Assembly (NCBI RefSeq): GCF_008039615.1
Contig: NZ_VDUZ01000047.1
Coordinates: 1 to 64,000 of the forward strand
Length of the DNA: 64,000 nucleotides
Source: Vineibacter terrae
GTDB taxonomy: Bacteria; Pseudomonadota; Alphaproteobacteria; Reyranellales; Reyranellaceae
Direction of reading: 5' to 3'
This document shows, piece by piece, positions 10,801 to 18,732 of this stretch. A program made the position numbers and the translations under genes. Each line of letters starts with the position of its first letter. Position 1 is the stretch's first letter. Under the pieces are notes generated by a model, which did not search any database, had not been told where the DNA came from, and saw nothing but the letters and a program-made list of their open reading frames with translations.

Positions 10801-13800
10801 GCACCTTCACGATCGATGCGGCGGGGGTGTGGAGCTACACGGCGAGCTCGGCCCACGACGCCTTCGTTGCCGGGACGACCTACAGCGACGCGTTCCAGGT
10901 GGCGAGCGCCGACGGCACGACGACGTCGGTGACGGTGAACATTCTGGGCACCAACGACGCGGCGGTGCTGTCGTCGGCGACGGTGGGCCTCGGCGAAACC
11001 AACGCTGTGCTGACGACCGGCGGGACGCTGGCGATCAGCGACGTCGACAGCCCGGCAACCTTCGTGGCGCAGGCCGGGACGGCAGGGAGCTACGGCACCT
11101 TCGCGATCGATGCGGCGGGGGTGTGGAGCTACACGGCGAGCTCGGCCCACGATGCGTTCGTTGCCGGGACGACCTACAGCGACGCGTTCCAGGTGGCGAG
11201 CGCCGACGGCACGACGACGTCGGTGACGGTGAACATTCTGGGCACCAACGACGCGGCCGTGCTGTCGTCGGCGACGGTGGGCCTCAGCGAAACCAACGCG
11301 GTGCTGACGACCGGCGGGACGCTGACGATCAGCGATGTCGACAGCCCGGCAACCTTCGTGGCGCAGGCCGGGACGGCAGGGAGCTACGGCACCTTCACGA
11401 TCGATGCGGCGGGGGCGTGGAGCTACACGGCGAGCTCGGCCCACGACGCCTTCGTTGCCGGGACGACCTACAGCGACACCTTCCAGGTGGCGAGCGCCGA
11501 CGGCACGACGACGTCGGTGACGGTGAACATTCTGGGCACCAACGACGCGGCCGTGCTGTCGTCGGCGACGGTGGGCCTCAGCGAAACCAACGCGGTGCTG
11601 ACGACCGGCGGGACGCTGGCGATCAGCGACGTCGACAGCCCGGCAACCTTCGTGGCGCAGGCCGGGACGGCGGGGAGCTACGGCACCTTCGCGATCGATG
11701 TGGCGGGGGTGTGGAGCTACACGACGAGCTCGGCCCACGACGCCTTCGTTGCCGGGACGACCTACAGCGACACCTTCCAGGTGGCGAGCGCGGACGGCAC
11801 GACGACGTCGGTGACGGTGAACATTCTGGGCACCAACGACGCGGCGGTTGTTTCAAGTGTGGCAATAACCGGGACGCAGATCAGCTTCGTCGCCACCGAT
11901 CCCGATAACGGGACACTGGCATTGGCCAGTCCCTTTGCTGCTCTATTTGCCAACCCAACGATCACCAGCGGAGCGACAACGAATTTGACGCCCGTGTCGC
12001 AAGTGGCGGCTGTTTCGGGCACCCTCCAGGTCACGGATGGCAGCACGACCGCAGATGTGATCGGTCTCTATCTTGGAACCAGCAACGGCGACAGCTTCAC
12101 GGCTGGTTCTACTTCTACCGCAATATACGGATTCGGCGGCAGCGACATCCTTACGGGCGGCACAGCGGGGGATTTCATCTTCGGCGGCACGGGTGCCGAC
12201 ACGATCGCGGCGGGGGCCGGCAACGACACGATCAATCTGGCCAACGGCGACTTCGCCGCGGGTGAGTCGATCGATGGCGGCGCCAACAGCGACACCATCG
12301 TCCTTACCAATGCCACGACGGTGGACTTCAGCGTTGGCACGGTGACGAACGTCGAGGCCTTGACGGGCAGCACCGGCAACGACACCGTCACGCTGTCGGC
12401 ATTGCAGCTGGCCGGCCTGGGGAGCGTCGACCTTGTCAGCGGCACGGACACGCTGAACGTTGTGGCCACCGGGAACATCTCACAGCTTGCGCTGGCCGCG
12501 CTGAGCAACATCGCTACCGCAAAACTCGTCGGCACCGCAGGCACGGACTCGATCACCCTCACCGGCGCACAGCTCGATGCAATCCTGATCGGCGCGGGCA
12601 CCATCAATCTCGGTTCCGGCACCGGCGACACGATCAACCTGACATCGACGTCCTCCGACCTCAACACCTTGGGCGGCGTTACGGACGCGTCGATCCAGGG
12701 GGTGGAGGCGATCTCGGCGGCGACGGCCGGGGCTGGCGTCACGATCACGCTGTCGGGTCAGACCGAAGCCTTCCTGATCACCGGCAGCAGCTTCGCGGAT
12801 ATCATCACAGGCGGCGCGGGTGCCGACACGATCGTGGCGGGTGGCGGCGCCGACACGATCGTGGCGGGGGCCGGCAACGACACGATCAATCTGGCCAACG
12901 GCGTCTTCGCCGCGGGTGAGTCGATCGATGGCGGCGCCAACAGCGACACCATCGTCCTTACCAATGCCACGACGGTGGACTTCAGCGTTGGCACGGTGAC
13001 GAACGTCGAGGCCTTGACGGGCAGCACCGGCAACGACACCGTCACCCTGTCGGCACTGCAGCTGGCCGGCCTGGGCAGCGTCAACCTTGTCAGCGGCACG
13101 GACACGCTGAACGTTGTGGCCAACGGGAACATCTCGCAGCTTGCGCTTGCCGCGCTGAGCAGCATCGACACCGGAAACCTCGTCGGCACCGCAGGCACGG
13201 ACTCGATCACCCTCACCGGCGCTCAGCTCAATACAATCCTGATCGGCTCGGGCACCATCAATCTCGGTTCCGGCACCGGCGACACGATCAACCTGACGTC
13301 GACGTCCTCCGACCTCAACGCCTTGGGCGCTACGAACGGATCGATCCAGGGGGTGGAGGCGATCTCGGCGGCGACGGCCGGGGCTGGCGTCACGATCGCG
13401 CTGTCGGGTCAGACCGAAGCCTTCCTGATCACCGGCAGCAGCAACGCCGATACCATCACAGGCGGCACGGGTACCGACACGATCGTGGCCGGTGGCGGCG
13501 CCGACACGATCGTGGGGGGTGGCGGCGCCGACACGATCAGTGTAGGTGCATCCGACGACAACGTGCGGGATGCCGTACGTTTCACTGCTGCTGGCGACTA
13601 TGGCGACACGGTCAGCAATTTCGATGTCACTGGAACGAGCGCCCAGGTGGATGTGGTTCAGTTCACGGGTGCTCTAAATGCGCTGTTTGACGACGTCGGC
13701 AACAATGATATCTTCACCTTTGCTTCTGGCAACGGCATCAACAACGACAACGTGGCTGTTAACCTCAGTACTGCCGAAGCGCTTTATCTCAGTGGCGCAA

Positions 13801-14057
13801 ATAACGAAGGCGTAGCCAACGCCAGCCTGGGATCGGCATCGGCGGTGGCAGCAGAATTCAACAACGAGTTTGCAATCACGTCCAGCAATGGGCAAGACGC
13901 ACTCCTGGTCGTAAACGATACCGATGGAAACGGCTTTGCCGTCTGGCAATATGCTGAAAGCACCGGGGGCGCCGAGATTTCGGCCGCCGAGCTCACGCTG
14001 ATCGGCGTCTTCCAGGCTAATGGCACCGCAACGACCTCAGAATTCCTGCTGCTGTAA
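4878..14057 (+). CDS. giant type I secreted multidomain protein (DMFase-like N-terminus, DUF4082, cadherin-like, VCBS and RTX repeats)
   Basis: The product has 3059 residues. Residues about 10-560 resemble the large-subunit C-terminal domain of N,N-dimethylformamidase (conserved GHDEYWSGGQR and NLLFWSGNEVYWKTRW). An Ig-like domain (about 560-670) follows. Next come one divergent and four similar DUF4082 modules (ELGMRF, YVVSYGTTQNY), alternating with four cadherin-like modules (SPENRL, VYDLTVSVSDGIAPAVTQAI). Four VCBS repeats of exactly 98 residues and three clusters of GGxGxDTI calcium-binding repeats come last. There is no Sec signal. The C-terminus ends in the hydrophobic SEFLLL, as expected for a type I substrate, and the exporter genes follow. 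The likely role is a matrix protein or adhesin; enzymatic activity of the N-domain is unproven. The ATG at 4878 has GAGGG only a few bases upstream, and a GTG at 4866 is an alternative. Confidence 0.92.
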   Translation: MNEIIQENAILEGRTDRSYWDVEHSTQIEGFATDMSVNAGTRVDFKINVNGGAGSDYKVEIFRLGYYGGSGAREVAQWTNTNATVQPNALVNAATGTVDAGNWSVTDGWNVPSDAVSGVYLARLQRLDSNGNPIDGAVNQVPFIVRNDGEQHDIVLQTSDTTWQAYNAWGGNNGVVGANLYGDKNDSINWDPIPGAGNIAQDRAYAVSYNRPFITRDSTGQASGPQDYLFGADYAAIYWLEKEGYDVSYISGVDTDRLGADYLKNYNAFISVGHDEYWSGGQRANVEEARDSGVNLLFWSGNEVYWKTRWDVAYSADGTAYRTLVCYKETLAVADPNAGPQDYYNLDPSDTWTGTWMDTRFHGNPLAGGGNPQDVNPITGLNPACHCAQNQLTGQLFGPDGTGQFGGALDVPSNYGSLRVWRDTPAANGGQLDIAPGIIGYEWDVSTNDIMRPAGLIKLSETTLPWDGILVDQGNTVAPGVATHTLSLYRTESGSLVFGAGTTFWTWALSNEHDSSPYGADIENVGIQQFVINMFADMGIQPGVADAFLISQGLKRASASTDTTPAVASINNLPDTIEALSAVTITGTATDIDGNPLTTDGKVAVVEVSVDGGATWKVASSADDWATWSFYWFPTSQGAATIEARAIDDSLNVYNITPGSEAVTITAPTTFSAFSGRTPGSPSLNNDGTTIELGMRFAVDRVGSVTDLRYWRGSGDANDTDVREGHLWRADGTLLGTVTFTSGPGQAGWQVASLSSPVTLTAGTQYIVSYRTNDHYVSTNNYFVDANDVAFDGLDNNSFWGQGGVVRVVQDGVGGTNGVFIYGSGTPVMPSQSYNSANYWVDITFDAVNAPVNSAPVITSAAALTSPENRLAAGTITATDPDANPLTYAIVGGADAARFTINAQTGLLRFVSAPDYETPADTGADNVYDLTVSVSDGIAPAVTQAITVTVTDRAEDGTTGSSVFDTIDAPTTIVTTDPTDYELGMRFAANAAGSITELRYFRGAADAGDVDTRVLNLWNGSGTLLESVTVISTAGESGWQVGALSTPIAITAGATYVVSYGTTQNYAATANYFSTAHSGPDGVLTAGVSSGVFAAGTTGTFPTGTYNATNYWADVTFVPAPNVAPVFTSAAALTSPENRLTAGAITATDANANPLTYAIVGGADAALFTINAQTGLLRFVSAPNYEAPADADANNVYDLTVSVSDGIAPAVTQAITVSVADRAEDGSGSSVFGPSDAPTTTLTTDPTDYELGMRFTANAAGTITELRYFRGAEDASDIDTRVLNLWNAAGALLGSVTVTSAAGEFDWQVGVLSTPIAIAAGATYVVSYGTTQNYVATANYFNTAHSGPDGVLTAGVASGVFAAGTPGTFPTNTYNATNYWADVTFVPAPNSAPVFTSGAAFTSPENQLIARTITATDANANPLTYAIVGGADAARFTIDAQTGLLRFVTAPDYEAPADTGANNVYDLTVSVSDGIAPAVTQAITVTVTDRAENGTSSNVFGLADEPTTTVTTDPADYELGMRFTANAAGSITELRYFRGAADTGDIDTRVLNLWSSNGTLLGSVTVTSTAGETGWQVGALSAPIAIAAGATYVVSYGTTQNYAATANYFNTAHTGPDGVLTAGVASGVFAAGTPGVFPTASHNATNYWADVTFVPDTGNNSAPVFISGAAFTSPENQLIARTITATDANANPLTYAIVGGADAARFTIDAQTGLLRFVAAPDYEAPADTGANNVYDLTVSVSDGIAPAVTQAITVTVTDRAENGTTGSSVFGLADEPTTTVTTDPADYELGMRFTANAAGSITELRYFRGAADTGDTDTRVLNLWNGSGTLLGSVTVTSTVGETGWQVGTLSAPIAITAGATYVVSYGTTQNYAATANYFTTAHSGPDGVLTAGVASGVFAAGTPGVFPTVSQNATNYWADVTFVPASVPAVLSSATVGLSETNAVLTTGGTLTISDVDSPATFVAQAGTAGSYGTFTIDAAGVWSYTASSAHDAFVAGTTYSDAFQVASADGTTTSVTVNILGTNDAAVLSSATVGLGETNAVLTTGGTLAISDVDSPATFVAQAGTAGSYGTFAIDAAGVWSYTASSAHDAFVAGTTYSDAFQVASADGTTTSVTVNILGTNDAAVLSSATVGLSETNAVLTTGGTLTISDVDSPATFVAQAGTAGSYGTFTIDAAGAWSYTASSAHDAFVAGTTYSDTFQVASADGTTTSVTVNILGTNDAAVLSSATVGLSETNAVLTTGGTLAISDVDSPATFVAQAGTAGSYGTFAIDVAGVWSYTTSSAHDAFVAGTTYSDTFQVASADGTTTSVTVNILGTNDAAVVSSVAITGTQISFVATDPDNGTLALASPFAALFANPTITSGATTNLTPVSQVAAVSGTLQVTDGSTTADVIGLYLGTSNGDSFTAGSTSTAIYGFGGSDILTGGTAGDFIFGGTGADTIAAGAGNDTINLANGDFAAGESIDGGANSDTIVLTNATTVDFSVGTVTNVEALTGSTGNDTVTLSALQLAGLGSVDLVSGTDTLNVVATGNISQLALAALSNIATAKLVGTAGTDSITLTGAQLDAILIGAGTINLGSGTGDTINLTSTSSDLNTLGGVTDASIQGVEAISAATAGAGVTITLSGQTEAFLITGSSFADIITGGAGADTIVAGGGADTIVAGAGNDTINLANGVFAAGESIDGGANSDTIVLTNATTVDFSVGTVTNVEALTGSTGNDTVTLSALQLAGLGSVNLVSGTDTLNVVANGNISQLALAALSSIDTGNLVGTAGTDSITLTGAQLNTILIGSGTINLGSGTGDTINLTSTSSDLNALGATNGSIQGVEAISAATAGAGVTIALSGQTEAFLITGSSNADTITGGTGTDTIVAGGGADTIVGGGGADTISVGASDDNVRDAVRFTAAGDYGDTVSNFDVTGTSAQVDVVQFTGALNALFDDVGNNDIFTFASGNGINNDNVAVNLSTAEALYLSGANNEGVANASLGSASAVAAEFNNEFAITSSNGQDALLVVNDTDGNGFAVWQYAESTGGAEISAAELTLIGVFQANGTATTSEFLLL
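10668..11843 (+). repeat. four tandem 294-bp VCBS repeats
   Basis: Four head-to-tail units of exactly 294 bases begin at 10668, 10962, 11256 and 11550. They are nearly identical at DNA level, differing by scattered single-base changes, and encode 98-residue VCBS modules. Such identity implies recent duplication or gene conversion, and copy number probably varies among strains. Assemblers may collapse or expand this tract. Confidence 0.9.
12217..13500 (+). repeat. two tandem ~654-bp RTX-region repeats
   Basis: A block with the motif GNDTINLANG, then a long non-RTX spacer (TVTNVEALTGSTGNDTVTL), recurs at a spacing of 654 bases (aligned points 12217 and 12871). The copies are very similar at DNA level. 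Each ends in a cluster of nonapeptide calcium-binding repeats. The block lies inside the giant secreted-protein gene. Confidence 0.8.
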
Positions 14058-14279
14058 GAAGAGCCTGGCGACGAATCGAAGCAGCCACTCTTCCACTTAG
14101 AACGGGGGAGAAAAGGTTGAGTCGGGGATTTCCTCGAGCTTGCAGCAACTCTCGCTTCGTGAGAGCGCCGCCCATCTCGCCAACGCCAGGCATGGTCAAC
14201 CTTATGGCAAAACGCTCCAGAGGGCGAAAATTACCGGGCTGGCGTCGATATTCCGGCAAGCGGAGCCTTGATTGGCATA

Positions 14280-16037
14280 ATGCGCAAACTCAAACCCGAT
14301 GAACTCGCGCAGGCCCTGCGGTCCTGCCACCGGTATTTCACGACCGCGGGCCTGTTCAGCCTGGGCATCAACCTGCTGTACCTGGCGGCCCCGCTCTACA
14401 TGTTGCAGGTCTATGACAGGGTGATCGCCAGCGCCAGCAAGACGACGCTGGTGATGCTCACCATCGCCTTGCTGATCGCCTTTGTGACCCTGGCCGGGCT
14501 CGACATGGTGCGGGCCCGGGTGCTGGGCCGGGCCGGCGTACGGCTCGACCGGCTGCTGGGCGCCCGCGTGCTGGCGGCGACCTTCGGCCAGGCCAGCCGC
14601 GGCGATGGCGTCGGCAGCCAAACGCTGCGCGACTTCGACTCGGTGCGGCTGTTCTTCTCCGGCACCGGCATCAACGCCCTGTTCGACCTGCCTTGGACGC
14701 CGGTCTACGTCGTCGTCATCTTCATGCTGCACCCGCTGCTGGGCGGCTTCGCCCTGGCCTGCGTCCTGGTGCTGGTGGTGACAACCGCGATCGCCGAGCG
14801 CCTGGCGCGCAAGCCGCTGGCCGGCTCGGTCGAGGCGGCCAACGCCAACTACCGCTTCGCCGAGATGAGCCTGCGCAACTGGGAAGTCGTGCATGCCATG
14901 GGCATGCTGCCCGGCCTGCTGCGGCGCTGGGGCCGCGACCGCAACCGCATGCTGGCGCGCCAGGGAGCGGTGGCCAATCGCCTGGCCACCAGTGGCGGCA
15001 TCACACGCTTCCTGCGGCTGGCCATGCAGTCGCTGATCCTCGGCCTTGGCGCCTACCTCGTGATCGAGCGCTCGGCGACCATGGGCGCCATGTTCGCGGC
15101 CTCGATCCTGCTGGGGCGGGCCCTGCAGCCGGTTGAGCTGATCGTCGGCCAGTGGCGCACGCTGGCCTCGACCCGCACCGCCTTCGAGCGCATCCGCGCC
15201 CTGCTCGCCGCCAATCCGTGGAGCGACGACAAGCTCACCCTGCCCCGGCCGTCCGGCCGGGTCGAGGCCGAGGGTCTGGCCTATGGCATACGCGGCGCGC
15301 CGCGGCTGATCCTGACCAAGATCGACTTCACCATCGAGCCGCACGACGTTGTCGGCATCATCGGTCCCTCGGGCGCCGGGAAGTCGACACTGGCGCGGCT
15401 GCTGGTCGGCGTCGTCGCCCCCGTGACCGGCGCGATGCGGCTGGACGGCGCCGACGTCAGCAAGTGGCCGCGCGACATGGTCGGCCCGTACATCGGCTAC
15501 CTGCCGCAGGACATCGAGCTGTTTGCCGACACCGTGGCCAACAACATCAGCCGCTTCCGCGACGGCGACGACATGGCGGTGATCGACGCGGCCCAGAGCG
15601 CCGGCGTGCACGACGCGATCCTGCAGTTGCCGGATGGCTACGACACGCAGATCGGCGACGGCGGCGCGGTGCTGTCGGGCGGCATGCGCCAGCGCCTCGG
15701 CCTGGCACGCGCCGTCTACGGCAGCCCGGTCCTGGTCGTGCTCGACGAGCCCAACTCTAATCTCGATGCCGAGGGCGAGGTGGCGCTGTCAGAGTGCATC
15801 AAGCAGCTCAAGATGTGGGGCACGACGGTGGTGATCATCTCGCACCGCCCGGCCAGCCTCAACGTGGTCGACAAGGTGCTGGTGCTGAAGGACGGTACCA
15901 TGGCCGCATTCGGGCCGCGCGACGAGGTCCTGAAGCAGTTCACGCGGCCGGTGCAGGTGAAGGCGCCGCCTCAGGGCGCAGCCAAACCGGTCGCGGCGGC
16001 GGGTGGCGCCGTTGCGACGGCGGAGGCTTCGCCATGA
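14280..16037 (+). CDS. type I secretion system permease/ATPase (PrtD/HasD family)
   Basis: This 585-residue inner-membrane half-transporter exports proteins in one step with the downstream adaptor and an outer-membrane TolC protein, which is not in this window. The N-terminal half has the membrane helices. The nucleotide-binding domain shows Walker A GPSGAGKST near residue 361, signature LSGGMRQRL near 465 and Walker B VLVVLDEPNSNLD near 483. There is no N-terminal C39 peptidase, which fits substrates with uncleaved C-terminal signals. The start is uncertain: ATG at 14280 begins a natural MRKLKPDEL, while a TTG lies at 14268. The gene follows the giant secreted protein by 222 bases, making that protein the probable substrate. 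The RTX protein at 29.5-32.6 kb may share the exporter. Confidence 0.95.
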   Translation: MRKLKPDELAQALRSCHRYFTTAGLFSLGINLLYLAAPLYMLQVYDRVIASASKTTLVMLTIALLIAFVTLAGLDMVRARVLGRAGVRLDRLLGARVLAATFGQASRGDGVGSQTLRDFDSVRLFFSGTGINALFDLPWTPVYVVVIFMLHPLLGGFALACVLVLVVTTAIAERLARKPLAGSVEAANANYRFAEMSLRNWEVVHAMGMLPGLLRRWGRDRNRMLARQGAVANRLATSGGITRFLRLAMQSLILGLGAYLVIERSATMGAMFAASILLGRALQPVELIVGQWRTLASTRTAFERIRALLAANPWSDDKLTLPRPSGRVEAEGLAYGIRGAPRLILTKIDFTIEPHDVVGIIGPSGAGKSTLARLLVGVVAPVTGAMRLDGADVSKWPRDMVGPYIGYLPQDIELFADTVANNISRFRDGDDMAVIDAAQSAGVHDAILQLPDGYDTQIGDGGAVLSGGMRQRLGLARAVYGSPVLVVLDEPNSNLDAEGEVALSECIKQLKMWGTTVVIISHRPASLNVVDKVLVLKDGTMAAFGPRDEVLKQFTRPVQVKAPPQGAAKPVAAAGGAVATAEASP

Positions 16038-17482
16038 CAAACTTGCAGATGCCCACGCCCGCCAAGGACCGCGGGCGCATGGCGCCAGCATCCCCCGTGC
16101 CCCCCTTGGGCGGCGGCACGGAAAAGGCCCTCACCTTCATGGCGCCAGCGGCGAAATTCAAGCGCGCGGAGGCGGACGAGCTGGCCGAGGCACCGCCCAC
16201 CGATTCGATGTGGCGCCCATGCCTGGCCGGTTGGCTGATGCTGCTGCTGTTCTTCGGTGGCTTGGGCTACTGGGCCTTCACGGCGCCGCTGAGCGGGGCC
16301 GTTGTCGCGACCGGCGTGGTCAAGGTCGAGGGCAACCGCAAGAGCGTGCAGCACTTCGATGGCGGCATCGTCAAGGAGCTGCGGGTCAGGGAAGGCGACA
16401 AGGTCACGGTTGGCGACATCATCGTCCTGCTCGACGACACCCAGGCACGCGCCGAATTCGAGGTGCTGTCGCAGCAGTTTCTGGTGCTGCGCGCCACCGA
16501 GGAGCGACTCAAGGCCGAGCTGAAGCGGGCCACCGCCATGAGCATGCCGGCCGACCTGGCACGCCACGCCGACAACCCTGACCTCGAGGCGATCTGGAGC
16601 GCGCAGGTCGACCAGTTCGACAGCCGGCTCGCGGCGCTGCGAGGCGCCCGCCTGGTGATCCGCGAGAAGATCGCCCAGCTGGAGTACCAGATCGTCGGCG
16701 CCGAGGCGACGCTGAAGTCGTACCAGACGCAGATCGCCTCAGTGAAGGCCGAGATGGACGACATCAAGCCGCTGGTCGACACGAAGCTGATCGCGCGACC
16801 GCGCTATCTGCAACTGGAGCGCAGTGGCATCCAGCTCGAGGGCCAGGCGGCCGATACGCTGGCCACCATCGCCAAGGCCAAGCAGGCGATCGCCGAGCAG
16901 AGCCAGCAGATCGCCCAGCTCGAGAACGACCGCATGACCGAGGTGACGCGCGACCTGCGCGATACCCAGGCCAAGCTGCTGGAGGTGATCCCCAAGCTGA
17001 GCAGCGCCAAGTCGGTGCTCAGCCGCATGGAGATCCGCACGCCCTACACCGGCCGCGTGGTCGGGCTCAATGTGTTCTCGGTCGGCGGCGTCATCGGCCG
17101 CGGCGAGAAGATCATGGACATCGTGCCGGCCGAGGACTCGCTGGTGGTCGAGGCGCAGATCGCGGTCGAGGATATCAGCGACGTCCGGCCCAACATGCGG
17201 GCCGAGATCCACCTGACGGCCTACAAGCAGCGCATCACGCCCATGGTCAACGGCGACGTGATCCAGATCTCGGCCGACCGGCTCACTGACCAGAAGACGG
17301 GCCAGCCCTACTACGTGGCGCTCCTGCGGGTCGACCAGAAGCAGCTCGCTGAGCTGCAGAACATCCAGCTCTATGCCGGCATGCCTGCGCAGGTGATAAT
17401 CCCCACGGTCGAACGTACGGCCTTTGATTATCTGGTGGGGCCTCTGGTGCAGTCGTTCACGCAGGCGTTCCGGCAGCGGTAA
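16034..17482 (+). CDS. type I secretion membrane fusion protein (HlyD/PrtE family)
   Basis: This 482-residue periplasmic adaptor links the ABC exporter to an outer-membrane channel. A cytoplasmic tail of about 55 residues precedes one transmembrane helix (WLMLLLFFGGLGYWAF). The biotinyl-lipoyl half-motif follows (VQHFDGGIVKELRVREGDKV), then long coiled-coil helices (about residues 130-330) and the C-terminal barrel. The ATG at 16034 overlaps the exporter stop codon as ATGA and has GGAGG seven bases upstream, so the two genes are translationally coupled. The length is normal for the family. Confidence 0.95.
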   Translation: MTNLQMPTPAKDRGRMAPASPVPPLGGGTEKALTFMAPAAKFKRAEADELAEAPPTDSMWRPCLAGWLMLLLFFGGLGYWAFTAPLSGAVVATGVVKVEGNRKSVQHFDGGIVKELRVREGDKVTVGDIIVLLDDTQARAEFEVLSQQFLVLRATEERLKAELKRATAMSMPADLARHADNPDLEAIWSAQVDQFDSRLAALRGARLVIREKIAQLEYQIVGAEATLKSYQTQIASVKAEMDDIKPLVDTKLIARPRYLQLERSGIQLEGQAADTLATIAKAKQAIAEQSQQIAQLENDRMTEVTRDLRDTQAKLLEVIPKLSSAKSVLSRMEIRTPYTGRVVGLNVFSVGGVIGRGEKIMDIVPAEDSLVVEAQIAVEDISDVRPNMRAEIHLTAYKQRITPMVNGDVIQISADRLTDQKTGQPYYVALLRVDQKQLAELQNIQLYAGMPAQVIIPTVERTAFDYLVGPLVQSFTQAFRQR

Positions 17483-17928
17483 TCCACGGCACATGGGCAG
17501 GCGCCGGCCGGCACGGCAAGGCGTGCGCACCGCAGGCGCAGACTTCGCCGTTCATAGCCCTCACCCTCTGGAGCCCCTGCGATCAGCCGGAGAGACGTCC
17601 CTGCCCATCCCCGTGTCACCTGCAGGACAACCACACCCATGGGCGCCTGGCGCAGCCATGGCAGCGACCCGAGCGCTACCCCACCAATCCGGTGCAAATT
17701 TCTTGCGCGTTTGTATTACTACTAATGGAGTACTCCCGTCTGACGGGCAGAGCTATCGCGCATGGAATCAATGAGATGTCGCAAGGAGCCGGGAAAGAGG
17801 TTCCAAAGGCATCTCTTCTTCCCCGAGAAAAATGATGCTTACACGGTGAACTTACTCAGATATTTTGTGGGTAGGCATCTCTCCACCGGGGATAGAGGGG
17901 TAGATGCCTAACGGGGATGGGAGCTAAA
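17483..17928. promoter_or_regulatory. 446-bp intergenic region upstream of the second luxR-type gene
   Basis: No gene is evident. Inside it, 17735-17747 is a palindrome (CCCGTC-T-GACGGG), preceded by the AT-rich GTATTACTACTAATGG. A GAGGGGTAG word lies at 17895-17903, about 26 bases before the start codon. The palindrome could be a short hairpin or an operator. The region may contain the end signals of the secretion operon and the regulator promoter. Confidence 0.35.
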
Positions 17929-18663
17929 ATGGCACATAGGCTGTCCGCAGGAGTGATATCCACCGCCTTGATTGGACCGAATTCATTGTTCCGTGAAGGC
18001 CTGAAGCGAACTCTGCACCCACCATATCAAGTCAAGACAGTTTCTGAAACAATTGATTTCGTGCAGAAAATTGCCGAGCTGGATCTCGTCATTCTTGTTG
18101 CGGATGCCGACCAGGCCGATTTGCCTGCTCAGGTGCGGCGCGTGAAAGAGCAAAATGCGAGTGCACGCGTTGTCGTCATAAGTGACATCGACACGTCCGA
18201 AGTCCTATGGCCACTGCTCGTTGCGAGTGCAAACGGATATCTCCTAAAAACAATCTCGCTTGAGGCGTTGCTTGCGTCACTTGACATCGTGATGCTGGGG
18301 GGAACCGTCGTGCTCCCAACACCGAGAAACGCTTTCCCGATCGAGAGCACAGACTGCACTGGCCTCGATAAGGGTGGCGTTGAGGCCGAGATCTCAAAGC
18401 CCAGCACCGAGCCGGTGTACAAAAAGCTTACCGATCGGGAGATGGAAATCTTGCTGTGCCTTACAAAAGGCGCGTCGAACAAGCAAATTGCCCGCACGTT
18501 CTCGATTACTGAAGCCACCGTGAAGGTTCACCTAAAGGCAATACTTCGCAAGATACGTGTGAGTAATCGTACCCAAGCTGCGGTGTGGGCACATCACAAT
18601 TACGTCGCACACCCTACATCCCCGCCTCAGACCGCGGCGCAGTTTGACGAAATGCTTCACTGA
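17929..18663 (+). CDS. LuxR/NarL-type transcriptional regulator with receiver-like N-terminus (copy 2)
   Basis: This 244-residue protein is a close paralogue of the product of 1080-1853. Both share STALIGPNSLFREGL near the N-terminus, the DIVMLGG(T/A)VV segment and the helix-turn-helix EATVKVHLKAILRKIRV. The receiver strand reads LDLVILVADADQ, again without an obvious phospho-accepting aspartate. The ATG at 17929 is preceded by TGGGAGC. An upstream in-frame ATG at 17917 would place the ribosome site inside the gene, so the shorter form is preferred. It converges with the damaged PilZ-like gene at 18733-19132, which mirrors the arrangement at 0.6-1.9 kb. Some codons are AT-richer than those of the flanking operons. 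Confidence 0.9.
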   Translation: MAHRLSAGVISTALIGPNSLFREGLKRTLHPPYQVKTVSETIDFVQKIAELDLVILVADADQADLPAQVRRVKEQNASARVVVISDIDTSEVLWPLLVASANGYLLKTISLEALLASLDIVMLGGTVVLPTPRNAFPIESTDCTGLDKGGVEAEISKPSTEPVYKKLTDREMEILLCLTKGASNKQIARTFSITEATVKVHLKAILRKIRVSNRTQAAVWAHHNYVAHPTSPPQTAAQFDEMLH

Positions 18664-18732
18664 TCGTGACGATGCGCTGTCCCGGTTCGAGGCGGCCGGT
18701 GCCGGGCGCGATCCTCGCGGACCGTCGTGCCG

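Noticed and set aside
7473-11738. Long antisense frames (776 and 519 codons) opposite the giant secreted-protein gene
   Set aside because: Their repetitive translations simply mirror the DUF4082, cadherin and VCBS repeats of the plus strand.
10668-11843. Possible satellite or transposon because of 294-bp tandem units
   Set aside because: The period is a multiple of three, the frame is open throughout, and each unit encodes a standard VCBS domain.
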